A DNA stretch of 13,691 nucleotides. Source: CAZCDS01 sp964497585. Lineage in GTDB: Bacteria; Desulfobacterota; Desulfomonilia; Desulfomonilales; Desulfomonilaceae. The DNA is taken from the NCBI GenBank assembly GCA_964497585.1, contig CAZCDS010000104.1, forward strand, positions 1 through 13,691, read 5' to 3'. This document shows positions 6,186-12,931 of the stretch, in pieces; within the stretch, counting starts at the first letter, position 1; each line of letters begins with the position of its first letter. The notes under the pieces are model-generated. The model was not told the DNA's origin, made no database searches, and saw nothing but the letters and a program-made list of their open reading frames with translations. The translations under genes were made by a program, and so were the position numbers.

Positions 6186-7967
6186 ATGAGTGCAGGCCGA
6201 ATAAGCGTCTGTGTTGCCACGAAGAATCGGACTGACATGCTTCATCAGTTGCTCTGGAGTCTCATCCGGCAGGAGTGCCCCGACTGGGATCTGGTGCTTG
6301 TGGATGATTCGGATGAACCGGTTCAGTGGGACAAACTGGGAGTCTACCCGAGGCTCCTCAACGAGATCGACCGCACAGGACACAACATTCGTATCATCCA
6401 GGGGCCTCGGATCAGTCGAATCGGTGCGTCCTATCAGGTTGGCTTCAACGCTGCGAGCAGAGAGAATCCTCTCTTCTTCAGGGTAGACGACGACTCCTGG
6501 CTCGAGCCCGACTACCTCGGGAAACTTCAGTCAATCATGCATGACCAAGAGGTCGCGGCCTGTGGCGGGCTTTTCTTACACCCCGGTCAGGAGATCGATA
6601 CACTGTCGCCCGGAGACGCGCGTTACCGGCACGCCACAATCGACGGTCTCTCCGACAGCCTGAACATTCAATGGCTCAAACATGCCACAGACGACCTCGT
6701 ACCCGTAGAACATCTCACCGCGAACATACTCTTCAGCCGTAAGTGGCTCGAAACCATCGGAGGCTTCGAAACGAACCTCTACCGGCAGCACAGAGATGAG
6801 ACACAGGTAACCTGGCGACTGCATGTGGAAGGTGCAAAGCTTTGGGTTCAGCCGGCTGCGGTTGCCTGGCACCTGCGCGGAGTCGCCGGGGGAGCCCGGG
6901 GAAATCCTGCGGACGTGTACCTGGAAGATCACCGACGATTCATGGCCCAGCGGAAAACCATGCAACCGGGTATCCACATCAATCTCGGTCATGCAATCGG
7001 TGACGGGTTAATGGCAACACCGATGTTGTACAACCTTCGTCGCCTCAATCCGACGAGAAACATAGCCGTCTTCGCGCCCTGGGCCCAGCCCATTCTCGCA
7101 GGAAATCCCGACGTCGATGCAATAGCCGAGCACCCGCTCGACGCGCAGCGAACCATACGTCTTGAGCGATCGGTTTACGGTTGGGCTTCCGCCAATCAGT
7201 GGAAGGGGCATCTTGCCGAGGCATATTGCAAAATGCTTAATCTCCCTGCGCCTGAAGATCTTACACCCAGGTTCTTCGTCAACGGTGATGCAAAACCCGA
7301 TGATCTGCCTGATGAGGATTTCGTCCTGATAGCTCCATGGTCCAACGCCAAGACCTTCGACTACTATCAGGCAAGCGGCAACAAGAACTGGCCCCTCGAT
7401 CGTTGGAATGCGGTGGTAGAATGGGCTCACTCGATAAATCTCAAAGTGGTTCAAACCAGAGGGTCCGAGGAGGATCCTCTCATTCCGGACGTCGATCTTG
7501 ATGTCTGTGGCAGGCCCGTGCGGGAAGCGATCGCGTTTATCGCGCAGGCACGGTTCCTGGTGAGCGTTGACACCATGGCACACCACGCTGCCGCGGCTTT
7601 CGGAGTGCCCAGTGTGGTCCTCTGGGGTCGTTCCAGGCCGGAGCATTTCGGTTACCGAAAAGACAACATTATCAACATTGAAGGGGAATGTCCCGGAATG
7701 CAGGTGCAAAAGCATGTCTATGAACAGGGCGGCAAACGACCGGTTCTCGCGACGGTTCTGCAGCCTCGGCCCTGCATCAACAACGACCAATGGGCGATGG
7801 ATCAGCGGGTCTGTCCCATCGAAGGACATCCCTGCATGTCCGGCATCTCTGTTCAAAGCGTGGTTGAAGCGATGGAACGGCTCTATCGAGACGAGGCGGC
7901 CTCACGTGTCCACTTTCAACAATGTCAACATGCGGGAGTCTCTGAACATTCCACGATCATCCCGTGA
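6186..7967 (+). CDS. Two-domain glycosyltransferase, GT2 fused to GT9 (heptosyltransferase-like)
   Basis: A 593-aa protein, ATG 6186 with AAAAGG (6173-6178) upstream. Residues 5-255 are a GT-A family 2 domain: ISVCVATKNR (6-15), VLVDDSDEP (37-45), the metal- and sugar-nucleotide-binding FRVDDDSW (98-105), and an acidic HRDETQ (202-207) as likely catalytic base region. Residues about 263-570 are a GT9-like GT-B domain: INLGHAIGDGLMATPML (265-281) with the conserved Asp273, VLIAPWSNAKT (380-390), and the family signature VSVDTMAHHAAAAFGVP (459-475) then LWGRSRPEHFGY. The tail has Cys502, 530, 543 and 550. GT9 enzymes transfer heptose or related sugars in LPS or glycoprotein synthesis. It sits between the lysis cassette and the M15 gene, so it is probably phage cargo acting on host surface sugar or virion proteins. 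Confidence 0.75.
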   Translation: MSAGRISVCVATKNRTDMLHQLLWSLIRQECPDWDLVLVDDSDEPVQWDKLGVYPRLLNEIDRTGHNIRIIQGPRISRIGASYQVGFNAASRENPLFFRVDDDSWLEPDYLGKLQSIMHDQEVAACGGLFLHPGQEIDTLSPGDARYRHATIDGLSDSLNIQWLKHATDDLVPVEHLTANILFSRKWLETIGGFETNLYRQHRDETQVTWRLHVEGAKLWVQPAAVAWHLRGVAGGARGNPADVYLEDHRRFMAQRKTMQPGIHINLGHAIGDGLMATPMLYNLRRLNPTRNIAVFAPWAQPILAGNPDVDAIAEHPLDAQRTIRLERSVYGWASANQWKGHLAEAYCKMLNLPAPEDLTPRFFVNGDAKPDDLPDEDFVLIAPWSNAKTFDYYQASGNKNWPLDRWNAVVEWAHSINLKVVQTRGSEEDPLIPDVDLDVCGRPVREAIAFIAQARFLVSVDTMAHHAAAAFGVPSVVLWGRSRPEHFGYRKDNIINIEGECPGMQVQKHVYEQGGKRPVLATVLQPRPCINNDQWAMDQRVCPIEGHPCMSGISVQSVVEAMERLYRDEAASRVHFQQCQHAGVSEHSTIIP

Positions 7968-8042
7968 GGAAGCGAGATTCGGACATCTTGTGATTCTCGC
8001 GGCAGTTGATAGAGCTCTCTCCTACCGGGAGGAATTGTCCTG

Positions 8043-8513
8043 ATGCAATCGCCAAAGGGTAAATCGAGAAAAGCGAAATCGTCCGGCACTCAACAAGGCC
8101 CCGGGAAAAAAGCCATGCCAAAAGAAGAGGCGCTATGGGCAGACATCAAACATTTCAAACCGAGTGAATTCACCTGTAAGTGCCAGGGGCTCTGTGATCA
8201 TCCGAACGCAATCTCCCCGGAACTCGTGGCCAAGCTCGACAGGATCAGGGATCTCATTGGAATGCCACTGATCATAAGCTCAGGCACGCGATGCGAACGG
8301 TATAATCAACAAGTGGGAGGCAAGCGAGGCTCTGCTCACGTTCCCAGAGAAGCTGTAAGCCACGCCGCGGATATCTACTGTCCTGACACGGGATTCAGGT
8401 TTGCCTTTCTCGTGGCGGCTCTTCCCATGTTCAACCGAATAGGAATGGGCAAGGATTTCATTCATGTCGACGACGACCCGCAACATCCACCGAATCTGAT
8501 CTGGGTTTACTGA
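8043..8513 (+). CDS. Zinc D,D-carboxypeptidase/endopeptidase, peptidase M15 family
   Basis: A 156-aa protein, ATG 8043 with GGGAGG (8027-8032) upstream. After a Lys-rich leader (residues 1-25) comes the M15_3-type fold: FKPSEFTCKC (38-47), the NAISPELVAKLDRIRDLIG helix, PLIISSGTRCERYN (75-88), GSAHV with zinc ligand His99, SHAADIY with Asp110, and FIHVDDD with His141 as third ligand. The spacing between His99 and Asp110 is longer than in the shortest family members. Cys45, 47 and 51 cluster near the start. These enzymes cut D-Ala or peptide cross-links in peptidoglycan, so this is a second cell-wall hydrolase of the region, without a signal peptide, suited to holin-dependent release or to a virion-borne entry enzyme. 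Confidence 0.75.
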   Translation: MQSPKGKSRKAKSSGTQQGPGKKAMPKEEALWADIKHFKPSEFTCKCQGLCDHPNAISPELVAKLDRIRDLIGMPLIISSGTRCERYNQQVGGKRGSAHVPREAVSHAADIYCPDTGFRFAFLVAALPMFNRIGMGKDFIHVDDDPQHPPNLIWVY

Positions 8514-8592
8514 CTCGATTCAACGAGCGGACCCCAGCCCTGTCATGTCAAGAGGCACCGGATCTCCGACACCGTGAATGTTCATTAACAGG

Positions 8593-8641
8593 CGGAGCCT
8601 TACGCAGAGCTACCTTCCTTGCGTCAGTGCTCCGTTTTTTT
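8593..8641 (+). terminator. Candidate intrinsic terminator or attenuator before the epimerase
   Basis: CGGAGC (8593-8598) pairs with GCTCCG (8629-8634), with an inner pair ACGCA (8602-8606) / TGCGT (8620-8624). Seven T residues (8635-8641) follow at once. The T-run then leads straight into GGAGG (8642-8646), the ribosome site of the epimerase gene. This is either a terminator after the M15 gene with a new start beyond, or a leader structure that controls the epimerase. Folding energy was not computed. Confidence 0.45.
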
Positions 8642-8653
8642 GGAGGACACCCT

Positions 8654-9775
8654 ATGCGACAGAGAACAGTGCTCATTACAGGCTCATCAGGCCTCATCGG
8701 TTCGGAAGGCGTCCGACTCTTCGATCGGTTCGGCTATCGAGTCCACGGAATAGACAATAATTTACGACAGCGATTCTTCGGGCCTGACGGGGACACCAAT
8801 TGGAACCTTGATCTGCTCAAGAAGAGCACCGTAGCATTTACGCATCACCATCTGGACATTCGTGCGGCTCAGGCCGTCGAGGACTGTGTAAGGGAGACGC
8901 GGCCCGATTATGTGCTCCACTGCGCAGCACAGCCTGCGCATGAGTACGCGCGCCAACATCCGGTGACCGATTTCGAGGTCAATGTGGCCGGCACGCTCAA
9001 TCTCCTCGAAGCGTGTCGCAAGTACGCACCGGAAGCTCCCTTTGTCTTCTGTTCGTCGAGTAAGGTCTACGGACCGGTAAATGACATCAGATATGTGCAG
9101 TGGCCGTCTCGATTCGACTTCCCCCACAGCCGTCGCGATGCTGCTGTGGACGGGCCGAGCCCTTTGCCCGGATGGTCCTTCTTGGGCATTACGGAGAGGT
9201 TTCCGCTCGAACCAGGGGACGGCAGAGGCATCTACGGAACGGGCAAAGCCGCGGCGGATCTCCTCGTGCAGGAATACGGCATCTCCTACGGCATGCCTAC
9301 CGTGTGTATGAGAGGAAATTGCATGACAGGTTCCGGTCACTCGCCCGCGGAGCTGCACGGTTTTCTCGCGTACCTCGCCCGGTGCGCCATGGAGGGGCGA
9401 ACCTACAATATCTTCGGATACAAAGGCAAACAGGTGCGAGACGTTATCCACTCCTTTGACTATGTGAACGCAATGTACATGCTCTGCCTCTCGCCCCCCA
9501 AACCGGGAGCTGTGTACAACATCGGCGGAGGGAGAAGCAATAGTGTTTCCGTAATCGAAGCTGTAGAAACATTTGAAGGTCTGTCCGGAAAAAAGCTCAA
9601 AACCAATCTCATCGACCGCCCTCGACATGGGGATCACCGAATATACATTTCCGACACATCGAAGTTCAGAAGAGACTATCCCGGATGGGGCCTGAAATGG
9701 TCTCTCGAAGAGATCTGTGAGGACCTCGTCAAGAGGTTCGCACTGGATAACGAAAGAGCTTGCGCCACTGCATAA
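8654..9775 (+). CDS. NAD-dependent sugar epimerase, CDP-paratose 2-epimerase-like
   Basis: A 373-aa extended short-chain dehydrogenase. The ATG at 8654 is preferred to the in-frame GTG at 8627 because GGAGG (8642-8646) lies 7 bases upstream and the protein then begins RQRTVLITGSSGLIGSEG, the Rossmann GxxGxxG motif. Next come YRVHGIDNN, a CAAQPAH stretch, DFEVNVAGTLNLLEACRKY, the catalytic FCSSSKVYG Ser motif and the YGTGKAAAD motif (YxxxK). GYKGKQVRDVIH and YNIGGGRSNSVS are the substrate-side motifs that recall CDP-paratose/CDP-tyvelose epimerases. Such enzymes make dideoxy or related hexoses for O-antigen. The partner enzymes of such a pathway are absent here, so it would act on a host pool. 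It pairs logically with the glycosyltransferase upstream. Confidence 0.7.
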   Translation: MRQRTVLITGSSGLIGSEGVRLFDRFGYRVHGIDNNLRQRFFGPDGDTNWNLDLLKKSTVAFTHHHLDIRAAQAVEDCVRETRPDYVLHCAAQPAHEYARQHPVTDFEVNVAGTLNLLEACRKYAPEAPFVFCSSSKVYGPVNDIRYVQWPSRFDFPHSRRDAAVDGPSPLPGWSFLGITERFPLEPGDGRGIYGTGKAAADLLVQEYGISYGMPTVCMRGNCMTGSGHSPAELHGFLAYLARCAMEGRTYNIFGYKGKQVRDVIHSFDYVNAMYMLCLSPPKPGAVYNIGGGRSNSVSVIEAVETFEGLSGKKLKTNLIDRPRHGDHRIYISDTSKFRRDYPGWGLKWSLEEICEDLVKRFALDNERACATA

Positions 9776-9801
9776 CGGCAACACGAGAAAAGGGGAAGCA
9801 C

Positions 9802-10950
9802 ATGTCTGAAATACCTGTCACCACACTGATTGGGTCGTCCGGAGCGGCTCCTTCCAGCGGGTACGACGCAACGTCGGACTTCGGCTATATTGCGTGGGAC
9901 CTCAACGACGAAGCTCGATTCTCGATCGTCGTTCCCGACAACTACCAGGCTGGGAGCGATTTCTCCATTGATATTATGGAATCGTCACCATCAGCAAGCG
10001 CGAACCACAGGTGGCAGGTCTCCACTCTGCTGATGCGACCGGGAGTACATGCTACCGATGAAGCCACGGAGCTGGAGACCTTCACGCAGGAGTACGAATC
10101 CGCGTCAGGGTCCGATGAGTTGACCAAGCGGGTCCTTACCGTTACCGGTTCGGGTCAGTCAGGAGAGGTGAGCGATGTGGTAATCGCTGCCGGAGACATG
10201 CTCTCCTTCACGATGAAGAGGATCGCCGCGTCCGCCAACGAAGACGCGAGCGGCATAAAGGTATTCAACATAAACGTGGAGTCCGCACTCACGGAGACCT
10301 CTCTATCGGACTGCTCGGGTCGGGTGGGCACGATCATCGACACGGTCCGAGACCTCTTCAACGAGGCGACCGCGGGGTTCCTCCCGGAAGACTTCATCAT
10401 TCGCTCCATCAACAGATGTCAACAGGATCTCGCGCAGGAAGGTTATTGGCGTAAGGAGACATGGCTCGCGGCCTCATCCGGCGAAAACGAGGTAGACCTT
10501 CTGACACTCCTCAGCGACTACCAGGATATCTATCAGGTTCATTACAGCGGGAAAAGATATCCCATGTCCCCGCTGCCCTCGTACCGGGAGTACCAGGAGC
10601 TTAAGACCGACTCAAACTCAGCCGGAACCCCGGAATGTTATCTTGTCCAGAACAACAAAATGTGCGTCTGGCCGCCCCCTGACGAGGATCTGCAGTCAGG
10701 GTTCCATGTCTATCATTCATACCTCCCGCCGGATCTCACCTGCTCCGCGGAGAACCCCAATCCGTCTATTCCCAAGGCGCACGACATGATCTTCGTCTAC
10801 TTTGTCCTTCAGCAGGCATTTCTCCGGGATCGGCACGCGCCCGGCGCTGATGTCAAATTCCAGGAGTATATGCGCCTGTACCAGCAAGAGAAACAGGCCC
10901 TCCTCGGCGAAGGTGAAACAGCGAGCATGCTCATCAGACCCTATCGTTAG
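9802..10950 (+). CDS. Phage head-tail adaptor-like protein with N-terminal appendage domain
   Basis: A 382-aa protein; ATG 9802 is chosen over upstream starts because AGGGGA (9791-9796) precedes it and earlier codons overlap the epimerase end. Residues about 20-163 form a beta-rich domain (FGYIAWDLND, ARFSIVVPDNY, RWQVSTLLMRPGV, LTKRVLTVTGSG, IAAGDMLSFTMKR, FNINVE) with the same order as the protein at 1466. Residues about 172-370 match the phage adaptor pattern: a DTVRDLFNEATAGFLPEDFI helix, INRCQQDLAQEGYW, a beta middle ending NKMCVWPPPDED, and long helices VYFVLQQAFLRDRHA and EYMRLYQQEKQALLGEGE. Adaptors join the portal to the tail. Portal and capsid genes usually lie close by but are not in this window. 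Confidence 0.6.
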   Translation: MSEIPVTTLIGSSGAAPSSGYDATSDFGYIAWDLNDEARFSIVVPDNYQAGSDFSIDIMESSPSASANHRWQVSTLLMRPGVHATDEATELETFTQEYESASGSDELTKRVLTVTGSGQSGEVSDVVIAAGDMLSFTMKRIAASANEDASGIKVFNINVESALTETSLSDCSGRVGTIIDTVRDLFNEATAGFLPEDFIIRSINRCQQDLAQEGYWRKETWLAASSGENEVDLLTLLSDYQDIYQVHYSGKRYPMSPLPSYREYQELKTDSNSAGTPECYLVQNNKMCVWPPPDEDLQSGFHVYHSYLPPDLTCSAENPNPSIPKAHDMIFVYFVLQQAFLRDRHAPGADVKFQEYMRLYQQEKQALLGEGETASMLIRPYR

Positions 10951-11172
10951 TCTTAGAGAGGCTTCGGATTCCATCTTCGAGGCTCCGTCGCAGGAACTCT
11001 CCCGGCAATTCTTCAATTAACGGCAAACGCTCTGTCGCTGGTGGCCGATCCTCAGCAGCCAAATTCTTATACTATTTCGCATTTCAAAATGTGAGGCCGG
11101 ATCTTTGGGTGCCACTGGTGGCTTGACCACCAGTGCTCTCTGGTTACTTATTGAAACGCGAGTCGGTACTAG
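10951..11172. other. Non-coding stretch between adaptor gene and insertion sequence
   Basis: About 220 bases after the adaptor stop show no credible gene. The stretch is notable for an AT-rich patch (about 11058-11092, with runs such as TTCTTATACTATTT) and for a perfect palindrome at 11113-11135. Downstream virion genes that would be expected after an adaptor are missing, which fits a break in the phage order at the insertion sequence. Confidence 0.4.
11113..11135. repeat. Perfect 9-bp palindrome with 5-base loop (REP-like hairpin)
   Basis: CACTGGTGG (11113-11121) and CCACCAGTG (11127-11135) flank the loop CTTGA. Nine perfect pairs with a short loop is a strong hairpin in single-stranded DNA or RNA. 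No T-run follows, so it is a poor intrinsic terminator. It lies 37 bases left of the insertion sequence end. Shape and composition recall REP-type intergenic palindromes; whether it is repeated elsewhere in the genome cannot be seen here. Confidence 0.5.
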
Positions 11173-11189
11173 CCGGGATTATTCTGCGG
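11173..11189 (+). repeat. IS1380-family left terminal inverted repeat
   Basis: CCGGGATTATTCTGCGG. The reverse complement of the right repeat differs at positions 5 and 13 only. The flanking base on each side also pairs, so the repeat may be 18 bp. Confidence 0.65.
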
Positions 11190-11266
11190 GGAAACAAAGA
11201 AAAGTATGTTCTTCCCTTCAACCCCATGATATGGTGAAGTAATTAGACCGTTATCGAGGTAATCGG

Positions 11267-12574
11267 ATGCACGGGAGTGGTGAAGAGCAAAAAGAGACCA
11301 TTCGCCCACAATTTGACAGTTCCATCATGATAGATTTTCAAGGGGCCAAGATCACCTCGGACACGGGTTTTCTTTTGTTGAGGGAGATAGACGAGCGTTT
11401 CGGCATCTTGGGTCCGATGGGCACTGAACTGGAGGATACCAGGTCCTGGGTTCACAGCAAACACTCTCTGCTTCAAATGACCCGCCAGAGGATCTTTCAG
11501 ATGGCGGCGGGGTACGAGGACCGCAATGATGCGGATTTCCTGCGCATAGACCCTGCTCTTCGACTCGCCATAGGTAAGAGTGACGAAGCTGGGGCAGGTC
11601 AGTCGCGGCTATCGAGGCTTGAGAATGAGGTCCTGGGAAACGAAGATGGATTGAAGGCGCTCGAAGCCGCCCTGACGAGGTCCAACGACCCGCTCATGAG
11701 GAGAAAGAAGAAGCGGCGGCTCATTGTAGACGTTGATTCAACGGAAGATCCGGCTCACGGCAAGCAGGAGAACGTTGCGTTCAACGGTCATTTCGGGAAG
11801 AACTGCTTTCACCCGCTCTTCGCGTTCACCAGCGACGGGGACTGTCTGAGGGCTAAGCTCAGGCCCGGCAACCTTCATTCAGCAGATGGTGTTGTAGCCT
11901 TCCTCGATCCGATTGTGAAGCGGTATCGGTCTCGCTTCATCCTGTTTTGGCTTCGGGGTGACGCGGCATTCGCTCAACCCGAGGTATATGAGTATTGCGA
12001 GGGCGAACGGGTCACGTACTTCATCACGCTTCCGGCTAATGCGGTACTGAACAGCCTGATCGAGCCGTACCTGACTCGTCCCGTGGGTCGGCCCCCGAAG
12101 AGCGGGATTCAGATCAAGCTGGTCGATCTGCGGTACCGGGCACAGACTTGGGACAAAGAACGCAGAGTGGTCGCTAAGATCGAGTGGCACGACGGGGAAC
12201 TCTTCCCGCGGATTGGGTTCATCGTTACCAATTCCAAGCTCCCCGCCGGGAAAGTGGTCAATGTGTACAACGGGCGTGGCGACGTTGAGAATCGGAGCAA
12301 AGAGGGAAAGAACACGCTCCGCTGGGACAAGACGAGTTGCGATCGGTTCGCAGCCAATCAAGCCCGGTTACTCATGGGGGCTTTGGCCTATAACCTCCTG
12401 CACATGCTCAGGCAATTCTACCTCATCGGCGAAGAAGTCAAACGGTCAATGGAATGGCTCATCAAGCGCCTGATCAAGGTGGGAGCGAAAGTCGCTTATC
12501 ACTGCAGGAGGTGGCAAGTACATGTGGCATCGGCCTTTCCCTCGGCTCGATACTACCAAGCTGTTCTTGGATGA
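11267..12574 (+). CDS. IS1380-family transposase
   Basis: A 435-aa DDE transposase; the ATG at 11267 follows GAGGTAA (11256-11262). N-terminal: KITSDTGFLLLREID (28-42) and RQRIFQMAAGYEDRNDAD (73-90), typical of the family. The catalytic acids are seen as IVDVDSTEDP with Asp157 (153-162), WLRGDAAFAQPE with Asp232 (228-239) and YNGRGDVENRSKEGK with Glu341 (334-348). LTRPVGRPPK (269-278) and GELFPRIGFIVTN (310-322) are further family blocks. Family members often have Ile or Trp before the KEGK lysine, where this protein has Ser344. The frame is intact from start to stop, so the enzyme may be active. Confidence 0.85.
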   Translation: MHGSGEEQKETIRPQFDSSIMIDFQGAKITSDTGFLLLREIDERFGILGPMGTELEDTRSWVHSKHSLLQMTRQRIFQMAAGYEDRNDADFLRIDPALRLAIGKSDEAGAGQSRLSRLENEVLGNEDGLKALEAALTRSNDPLMRRKKKRRLIVDVDSTEDPAHGKQENVAFNGHFGKNCFHPLFAFTSDGDCLRAKLRPGNLHSADGVVAFLDPIVKRYRSRFILFWLRGDAAFAQPEVYEYCEGERVTYFITLPANAVLNSLIEPYLTRPVGRPPKSGIQIKLVDLRYRAQTWDKERRVVAKIEWHDGELFPRIGFIVTNSKLPAGKVVNVYNGRGDVENRSKEGKNTLRWDKTSCDRFAANQARLLMGALAYNLLHMLRQFYLIGEEVKRSMEWLIKRLIKVGAKVAYHCRRWQVHVASAFPSARYYQAVLG

Positions 12575-12770
12575 GGGCCAAGCAATCTTGGTTGACAGAG
12601 TTTCCAAGGGTGAAGTACGCTCGAAAAGGGAAGAGGAAAGGCTTTTCCATCTACATTACGGGGGTTTTGCGGCTGTCGGGCTATCTGGCGGACCATCGAA
12701 GGGCTTGTTCGGTGTCAAGGGGATCCAGCCGGCACCGGATTCCGACTTAAAGACACCAGAATCGGGCAGA

Positions 12771-12787
12771 CCGCGGAATAATTCCGG
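12771..12787 (+). repeat. IS1380-family right terminal inverted repeat
   Basis: CCGCGGAATAATTCCGG, inverted relative to the left repeat with two mismatches. The acetyltransferase remnant begins 15 bases beyond it. Confidence 0.65.
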
Positions 12788-12802
12788 CCAAGGTAGCTTG
12801 AC

Positions 12803-12931
12803 ATGCTGATACGCGATGAAAACCCTGGCGACATCCCGGCAATCGGCAAACTCGTCACCGAAGCCTTTCGCACCGCGCCCCATTCCAGCGGAACCGAGGC
12901 GCAATGCCATGCATACAAAGGAGTTTCTGCA
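12803..12931 (+). pseudogene. N-terminal remnant of a GNAT-family N-acetyltransferase
   Basis: From ATG 12803 (weak AAGG at 12790-12793) about 33 residues read LIRDENPGDIPAIGKLV, then TEAFRTAPHSSGTEA. This is the usual opening of GNAT acetyltransferases: beta strand 1 (LIRDE), helix 1 (DIPAIGKLVTEAF) and the HSSGTEA stretch. The acetyl-CoA-binding motif (Q/R-x-x-G-x-G/A) and the rest of the domain are missing. Homology appears to stop near 12900, after which the DNA looks like the leader and ribosome site of the methyltransferase. The frame stays open, so a GNAT-methyltransferase fusion could be made. I infer a deletion joined the two genes. Confidence 0.5.

Larger units (their letters stand above)
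11173..12787 (+). mobile_element. Complete IS1380-family insertion sequence
   Basis: A 1615-bp element bounded by imperfect 17-bp inverted repeats that agree at 15 of 17 positions, enclosing one transposase gene on the + strand. Length, single gene and DDE transposase type match the IS1380 family. No target-site duplication is apparent: the left flank reads GGTACTAG and the right flank CCAAGGTA. About 200 bases lie between the transposase stop and the right end, with no gene. The element separates the phage block from the acetyltransferase remnant and methyltransferase. Confidence 0.75.

Noticed and set aside
7008..7856. 282-aa open frame on the minus strand opposite the GT9 domain
   Set aside because: The + strand encodes clear GT9 motifs throughout; the antisense product has no domain features.
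8762..9784. 340-aa open frame on the minus strand opposite the epimerase
   Set aside because: The + strand shows Rossmann, Ser and YxxxK motifs; the antisense frame has no recognisable domain and is a codon-bias shadow.
12522..12809. 95-aa open frame after the transposase
   Set aside because: It overlaps the transposase end and crosses the right inverted repeat of the IS; it has no ribosome site and looks like IS 3' non-coding sequence.
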